A stretch of 10,786 bases of DNA from Bacilli bacterium. GTDB taxonomy: Bacteria; Bacillota_I; Bacilli_A; RFN20; CAG-826. The position numbers and the translations under genes are program-made. Under the pieces are notes generated by a model. It worked only from the letters and a program-made list of their open reading frames with translations, searched no databases and was not told where the DNA came from. Positions 7,009 to 10,786 of the stretch are shown here, one piece after another. How positions within the stretch are numbered: the stretch's first letter is position 1; each line of letters starts with the position of its first letter. The DNA is taken from positions 1-10,786 of the forward strand of contig JAILKX010000203.1 of the NCBI GenBank assembly GCA_024693415.1, written 5' to 3'.

Positions 7009-9549
7009 ATGAAAGAATTTTTTAAGAAGAGCAAAGCGCTCATAATCGCGGGGGTCTCCTTCCTCGTCATCACCGTCACCTCCGTCGTTTTGGTCGTTTT
7101 AAATGCACAGGGCGCCTTCGAGAAGGAACCCTCCGTCACCATCAAGCCCCGCAACGAATATTCCGAAACCCTAAGGGTCGCCACCGACTCCGACTACGAG
7201 CCGTTCTCCTACATCAAGGATGACGAATACCAAGGGCTCGACGTCGAGCTCATCGCCGAAGTCGCGAACCGCATGGAGATGAACCTCGACCTCGAGCTCC
7301 TCGACTGGAACGATTGCCAGAAAGGGCTAAAGGACGGGACCTACGACGTGATCCTCAACATGGAATCCAACGCGATCCTCGAAGACGATGAGCTGATCGG
7401 GACCATCCCGACCGACGAAAAGCAATACGTCGTCTACGGAAAGGACGAAATCGAATACGTCGGCGAGCTCTACAACAAGCGCGTCGCCGCCTACAATAGC
7501 TTCGACGAGCTCGGGATGGAGATCAAGCAGATCAAGAGCTACGAGACCATGTTCCAGATGCTCCTAAACGGTGAGCTCGACTACATCATCTGCCCGATCC
7601 AGGTCGGCAATTCGTTCGTCGACCAGTTCAACGCCCGCGGCGTGATCGTCTCTAGCTACCAGGTGAGCTACATGTACGGCTGCATGGCCTTGAAGTCCAC
7701 CAATCAGGCCCTATGCGACAAGCTGAACGCCGTCATCCAGAAACTCCAGACCGAGGGCTTCATCAAGATGCTCGACAGCAAATGGGTCACCTCGCGCTAC
7801 CAGAACGTCTCGTTCCAGGCTTTCTTGGCCCGCAACCCCGCCGTCATCATCCTGTTCGTCGTCTTGGTCCAGATGTTCATCCTCGGCGGCGTCTTCGCCT
7901 TCGTCTCCTACTCGAATTCCAAGAAGCAGCAGGCCAACGCAATCGAGCTCCAGAAGAACCTCGACATCATCAACGAGCAGAACGAGCAACTCGAGGTCGA
8001 ACGCCAGAAGGCGGAGGACGCGAACAAAGCCAAAAGCGAATTCCTCTCCAACATGTCGCACGACATCCGCACCCCGATGAACGCGATCATCGGCATGAGC
8101 GAGATCGCCAAGAACCACATCGACGACAAGGATAAAGTCATCGACTGCATCCACAAGATCGACCTATCGAGCAAGCAATTATTAGGCCTCATCAACGACA
8201 TCCTCGACATGTCGAAGATCGAATCAGGCAAGCTGGTTTTGAATTACTCGAAGGTGTCCCTTAGGGACATCGTCGACTCGATCTGCGAGATCGTGAAGCC
8301 CTCGATCAAGGACAAGAGGCAGAAGTTCGACGTCACCGTCGGCAACATCTCAAGCGAGAACATCTACGCCGACGAGGTCCGCATCAACCAAGTGCTTTTG
8401 AACCTGCTCTCGAACGCGATGAAGTTCACCGATTACGAAGGCAAGATCTCCCTCTCCATCTATCAGGAACCCTCGGAGAAAGGCGAAGGCCACGCCTTGA
8501 CGCACTTCATCGTCCAGGATAACGGCATCGGCATGTCCAAGGAATTCCAGACCAAGCTCTTCACCTCCTTCGAGAGGGAGGATAACAAGCGCATCCACAA
8601 GACGCAGGGCACCGGCTTAGGCATGTCGATCGTCAAGCACATCGTCGACATGATGGGCGGAACGATCACCTTCGAAAGCGAGCTAGGCGTCGGCACCACC
8701 TTCCACATCACCCTAGACTTCGAGGCCTTCAATGACGACGGCGAGCTGAGCCTAGAAGGCTTAAGGGTCCTTGTGGTCGACGACAACGAAGACCTCTGCC
8801 GCGGCACGGTCGAGATCCTCGAAGAGCTCCGCGCAGCAGGCGAATACTGCACTACCGCCAAGGAAGCCTTAGAGAAAGCCAAGGCCAACCCCTACTTCGC
8901 AATACTCGTGGACTATATGCTCGAGGAGTCTAACGGCATCGACCTCGTCAAAGAGCTGAGGAAGGCCATAGGCCCCACCCTCCCGATCTGCCTCATCTCC
9001 GCCTACGACGGCTATGACTTCGAGGACGAGGCGAAGGAAGCAGGCGTCTCCTGCTTCATCCCGAAGCCCCTGTTCAAGTCGACCCTATACCAGGGCCTCA
9101 TCGGCTTCACCGACAAAGCCGAAACCCCGACATTAGAATCAACCCACATCAACTTCGACGGCATGCGGATCCTCGTCGCCGAAGACCAATACATCAACGC
9201 CGAGATCATGCGAAGCGTCCTCGAGGACCGCGGCTGCACCGTCGACGTCGCCGAAGACGGCGTCCTAGCCCTAGAAGCCTTCAAGTCCCATGAACCGAAC
9301 TACTATCAGGTCATATTGATGGACCTCAGGATGCCCAACATGAACGGCTTCGAAGCCACCGCCGCCATCAGGGGCCTCCATCGCTTAGACGCCCAGGAAA
9401 TCCCGATCATCGCCTTAACCGCAGATGCCTTCGCAGAAGACGCCCAGAAATGCCTCGACGTCGGCATGAACGCCCATTTGGCAAAACCCATCGACATAGA
9501 GTTGCTCGAAGCCACCCTCCAAAAGCTCCTTCACAGCAAGAACGCCTAA
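7009..9549 (+). CDS. Hybrid sensor histidine kinase with extracellular solute-binding domain and two receiver domains
   Basis: 846 aa. Order: membrane segment 11-33; extracellular PBPb/SBP_bac_3 domain about 54-262 (starts TLRVATDSDYEPFSY, ends FIKMLDSKWV), the fold that binds amino acids or similar ligands; membrane segment 277-300; coiled coil 305-345; HisKA with SHDIRTP and phospho-acceptor His351; HATPase with N-box NLLSNAMKFT (Asn469), G1 DNGIGM (504-509) and G2 GTGLGM (534-539); receiver 1 with Asp591/Asp592, phosphate Asp635 and Lys686; receiver 2 with Glu725/Asp726, Asp772, Thr804 and Lys826. All catalytic residues are intact. There is no HPt or DNA-binding output domain, so the signal must leave through a separate partner not seen here. 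The architecture resembles EvgS/BvgS without the HPt. Start: GGAGG (6994-6998), 10 nt spacing; the ATG overlaps the stop of a short upstream reading frame (6977-7012). Confidence 0.95.
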   Translation: MKEFFKKSKALIIAGVSFLVITVTSVVLVVLNAQGAFEKEPSVTIKPRNEYSETLRVATDSDYEPFSYIKDDEYQGLDVELIAEVANRMEMNLDLELLDWNDCQKGLKDGTYDVILNMESNAILEDDELIGTIPTDEKQYVVYGKDEIEYVGELYNKRVAAYNSFDELGMEIKQIKSYETMFQMLLNGELDYIICPIQVGNSFVDQFNARGVIVSSYQVSYMYGCMALKSTNQALCDKLNAVIQKLQTEGFIKMLDSKWVTSRYQNVSFQAFLARNPAVIILFVVLVQMFILGGVFAFVSYSNSKKQQANAIELQKNLDIINEQNEQLEVERQKAEDANKAKSEFLSNMSHDIRTPMNAIIGMSEIAKNHIDDKDKVIDCIHKIDLSSKQLLGLINDILDMSKIESGKLVLNYSKVSLRDIVDSICEIVKPSIKDKRQKFDVTVGNISSENIYADEVRINQVLLNLLSNAMKFTDYEGKISLSIYQEPSEKGEGHALTHFIVQDNGIGMSKEFQTKLFTSFEREDNKRIHKTQGTGLGMSIVKHIVDMMGGTITFESELGVGTTFHITLDFEAFNDDGELSLEGLRVLVVDDNEDLCRGTVEILEELRAAGEYCTTAKEALEKAKANPYFAILVDYMLEESNGIDLVKELRKAIGPTLPICLISAYDGYDFEDEAKEAGVSCFIPKPLFKSTLYQGLIGFTDKAETPTLESTHINFDGMRILVAEDQYINAEIMRSVLEDRGCTVDVAEDGVLALEAFKSHEPNYYQVILMDLRMPNMNGFEATAAIRGLHRLDAQEIPIIALTADAFAEDAQKCLDVGMNAHLAKPIDIELLEATLQKLLHSKNA

Positions 9550-9557
9550 TCTCCTTT

Positions 9558-9595
9558 ACGCCTATGTCAAACCCCCCATTTGCCATAGGCGTTTT
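9558..9595 (+). terminator. Rho-independent terminator of the kinase gene
   Basis: ACGCCTATG (9558-9566) pairs perfectly with CATAGGCGT (9584-9592). Inside, CAAA (9568-9571) pairs with TTTG (9579-9582) around a C-rich loop. Four T (9592-9595) follow, the first one shared with the stem. It begins 9 nt after the TAA stop. Confidence 0.85.
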
Positions 9596-9671
9596 CCTAT
9601 CCCTGGGCGGCGCCGGAGCAGAATCAGAACCTGCTCTGGGTGCCTACCCCCGGTCAAGCCCCATATCGCCG

Positions 9672-9694
9672 AAAAGGAGGACTTCGCGTGTCCT
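9672..9694 (-). terminator. Possible weak terminator of the YhhN-like gene
   Basis: On the minus strand AGGAC (complement of 9690-9694), 7-nt loop, GTCCT (complement of 9678-9682), then CC and TTTT (complement of 9672-9675). Stem of only five pairs and the T-run is displaced by two C, so efficiency is doubtful. Confidence 0.3.
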
Positions 9695-9708
9695 TATCAC
9701 AAAGCAAT

Positions 9709-9729
9709 TCCGTGGGGGACGTGTATGCG
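9709..9729 (+). repeat. 21-bp dispersed repeat, copy 2
   Basis: Exact copy, same orientation, of 5630-5650. Here it lies between convergent genes, directly after the YhhN-like stop codon, so it cannot be a shared promoter element of both sites. Confidence 0.85.
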
Positions 9730-9731
9730 AA

Positions 9732-10442
9732 TTAGACCAAGAAGTATATCGAGAAGGCGATCACGAATTGGGCGACGTAATAGAAGACCGAATAGATTGC
9801 CATATAAGGTTTCGACCTTTGCCCAGGCTTAAAGTAGGCACCCGTAAGCATGAAGTCGCTTGCGATGAAGTTCAAAGCGCCGACCAAGAACATGATCAAA
9901 CTAGGAACGAGGAAGCTATGCAGCACGGTCATATAGATGGCGGCCGAAACCATCGTGGTCAGGCACAGGAGATAGAAGATGCCGAAAGCCATCATCTTGC
10001 CGAAATCGACGCCTAACCTTGGGGCGATGAGCAAATATAGCGCCGATATGACGGTCGCGGTGATGAAAGGCAGCATCAGGAACAGATATTCGCCTTTGGT
10101 ATAGAAGCCCAGGAATAGGCCCAAGATATAGCAGATATGCCCGAAAGCGAAGGAGAACATGCCCGCTAAGATCCAAATGTTCTTCGTCTTGGTGGTGATG
10201 TATTTGAAGCCGAGCAGCAGATCGCCGAGCATCCCAAAGAATAGGCCAAGCACCGTGAAAAGCTTGAATAGGAAGGGACCATTCGGATTCAAAGCCATGT
10301 TCACGATGCCTAGGGCAACGAAGAACAACGAGGCGATCGTTTTGAAGATGATCGTCTTGAGGGAATAGTTCACCACCTTGCTGATGATGAAAACGACCGA
10401 CATAGCGGCTCCAAGGGCCAAAAGGATTATCGAGGGTACCAT
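9732..10442 (-). CDS. YhhN/TMEM86-like integral membrane protein (lysoplasmalogenase family)
   Basis: 236 aa, seven or eight hydrophobic helices. Family landmarks: GMLGDLLLGF at 70-79 (Asp74), FGHICYI at 100-106 (His102), GALNFIASDFML at 188-199 (Asp196) and YYVAQFVIAFS at 221-231. Acidic residues and the His in these positions are the conserved polar set of the YhhN family. Characterised members hydrolyse the vinyl-ether bond of lysoplasmalogens; many bacterial members are untested, so the activity is inferred from family only. The ATG at 10442 sits 9 nt after a likely extended -10 (TGC-TAAAAT), leaving almost no leader, so it may be read leaderless. An internal ATG at codon 14 has GGAG 5 nt upstream but would cut the first helix. 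Monocistronic; divergent from the leader-peptide gene and convergent with the kinase gene. Confidence 0.85.
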   Translation of the reverse strand: MVPSIILLALGAAMSVVFIISKVVNYSLKTIIFKTIASLFFVALGIVNMALNPNGPFLFKLFTVLGLFFGMLGDLLLGFKYITTKTKNIWILAGMFSFAFGHICYILGLFLGFYTKGEYLFLMLPFITATVISALYLLIAPRLGVDFGKMMAFGIFYLLCLTTMVSAAIYMTVLHSFLVPSLIMFLVGALNFIASDFMLTGAYFKPGQRSKPYMAIYSVFYYVAQFVIAFSIYFLV

Positions 10443-10451
10443 ACCGCCTTT

Positions 10452-10460
10452 ATTTTAGCA
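10452..10460 (-). promoter_or_regulatory. Extended -10 promoter of the YhhN-like gene
   Basis: On the minus strand TGC-TAAAAT (complement of 10452-10460) fits an extended -10. The best -35, TTGGTT, is 19 nt upstream and weak. The predicted start is about 3 nt before the ATG. Confidence 0.4.
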
Positions 10461-10487
10461 CACATCGAGCATATGGAACCAATTGTT

Positions 10488-10546
10488 GCGCACTTTGCGC
10501 CCATACGCAAAATATGCTTCCCCGCGAAATGGGGATACGATAAAAT
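10488..10546 (+). promoter_or_regulatory. Candidate promoter and hairpins upstream of the leader-peptide gene
   Basis: TAAAAT (10541-10546) is a plausible -10, 38 nt before the ATG; TTCCCC (10518-10523) at 17 nt is a poor -35, so activation by a regulator is possible. Two inverted repeats lie upstream: GCGCA/TGCGC (10488-10500) and CCCC/GGGG (10520-10534), the latter between the -35 and -10 positions. Their role is unknown. Confidence 0.3.
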
Positions 10547-10583
10547 CGTTAAGGTCTTTGAAGAAATACCGGAGGTACTTACT

Positions 10584-10786
10584 ATGGACAAGAAAGAGTT
10601 ACTCAAAGGGCTTAGCGAAGAGCAGATCGCCAAAGCAAAAAGCTGCCACAGCAGCGAAGAGCTCTTCGCGCTGGCCAAAGAAGAAGGCGTCGAGCTCAAC
10701 GCCGAACAGCTCACCTTCGTCACCGGCGGCGGATGCGGGGAAGGCGGCCCAGAGAATTACAAAGAAGACGAGGGCAAAAACCCGAC
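10584..10786 (+). CDS. Nif11-like leader peptide / putative RiPP precursor (partial, 3' end outside window)
   Basis: 67 residues visible, still open at the window edge. Residues 1-50 match the Nif11-like leader pattern: MDKKELLKGLSEEQIAKAK, then SSEELFALAKEEGVEL (23-38), then NAEQLTFVTGGG (39-50). The GGG at 48-50 is the double-glycine cleavage position, with Cys51 directly after it. The visible core (51-67) is CGEGGPENYK followed by EDEGKNP: acidic, Gly-rich and with a single Cys. In the family the leader guides modification enzymes and is removed by a C39-type peptidase/ABC exporter; none is in the window. The start is firm: GGAGGT (10571-10576) with 7 nt spacing. Many Nif11-like genes stand alone without modification enzymes, so a modified natural product is possible but unproven. 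Confidence 0.82.
   Translation, partial: MDKKELLKGLSEEQIAKAKSCHSSEELFALAKEEGVELNAEQLTFVTGGGCGEGGPENYKEDEGKNP

Larger units (their letters stand above)
9596..9731. other. Convergent intergenic region with several hairpins
   Basis: No gene seen. GAGCAG (9616-9621) and CTGCTC (9631-9636) form a 6-bp hairpin. CCCCC (9647-9651) and GGGGG (9714-9718) can pair over 60 nt, with GG/CC next to it, recalling the long C5/G5 helix of the block at 5501-5661. The 21-bp repeat occupies 9709-9729, 2 nt before the minus-strand stop codon at 9732. Confidence 0.4.

Noticed and set aside
7711..8154. 147-aa minus-strand open frame inside the kinase gene
   Set aside because: Antisense to the intact HisKA and membrane segment region; Asp/Val/Leu-rich composition typical of a reversed-frame artefact.
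9568..9582. CAAA-C6A-TTTG as part of the repeated structured element
   Set aside because: It is better explained as the inner loop stem of the kinase terminator, and its C-run is already sequestered there.
9450..10016. 188-aa plus-strand open frame spanning the kinase end, terminator and YhhN-like gene
   Set aside because: It crosses a strong terminator and is antisense to a clear membrane-protein gene; composition is that of a shadow frame with no domain.
1..10786. CRISPR array, tRNA, rRNA, insertion sequence or prophage att site
   Set aside because: No regularly spaced repeats, no cloverleaf, no transposase or integrase, and no flanking direct duplications were seen on reading both strands.

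Overview
The window looks like part of a chromosome from a low-to-mid GC Gram-positive bacterium, probably a host-associated member of the Bacillota (Bacilli/Erysipelotrichia-like). The grounds are strong AGGAGG-type ribosome binding sites, Gram-positive style lipoproteins with lipobox cysteines and InlB-type repeats, a YtrA-like GntR regulator, a Nif11-type leader peptide and U-tailed hairpin terminators. UGA is a normal stop codon here (it ends the acyltransferase gene), so this is not a code-4 mollicute. The exact taxon is inference.

Minus strand, 5366 down to 1: a compact four-gene operon read right to left. It encodes a 903-aa lipoprotein, a 450-aa lipoprotein, a 374-aa lipoprotein carrying a C-x4-DR protein/lipid phosphatase domain, and the start of a GntR-family regulator that runs off the window. 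Gaps are 12-19 nt, and two of the ribosome binding sites overlap the upstream stop codon. All three large proteins should be anchored on the outer face of the membrane. The first two each carry one InlB-like repeat. The regulator probably controls its own operon; inverted GTGGTT/AACCAC elements sit between the promoter and the first gene.

Centre, 5367-5717: a 350-bp divergent intergenic region. It has back-to-back promoters whose -35 boxes overlap on opposite strands, then a 150-nt block able to form several nested hairpins. That block contains a 21-bp sequence repeated exactly at 9709-9729 in another intergenic region.

Plus strand, 5718-9549: an integral-membrane acyltransferase-3 family protein with a good terminator, then a regulatory region with a 20-bp palindrome, then an 846-aa hybrid sensor histidine kinase. 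The kinase has an extracellular solute-binding domain, HisKA, HATPase and two receiver domains, followed by its own terminator.

Right end: a structured convergent intergenic region (9596-9731) with the second 21-bp repeat, a minus-strand YhhN/lysoplasmalogenase-like membrane protein, and a divergent plus-strand gene for a Nif11-like leader peptide with a GGG-C junction, cut off by the window end. The best candidates for something undescribed are the repeated structured intergenic element, the lipoprotein-phosphatase-GntR operon and the orphan leader peptide.
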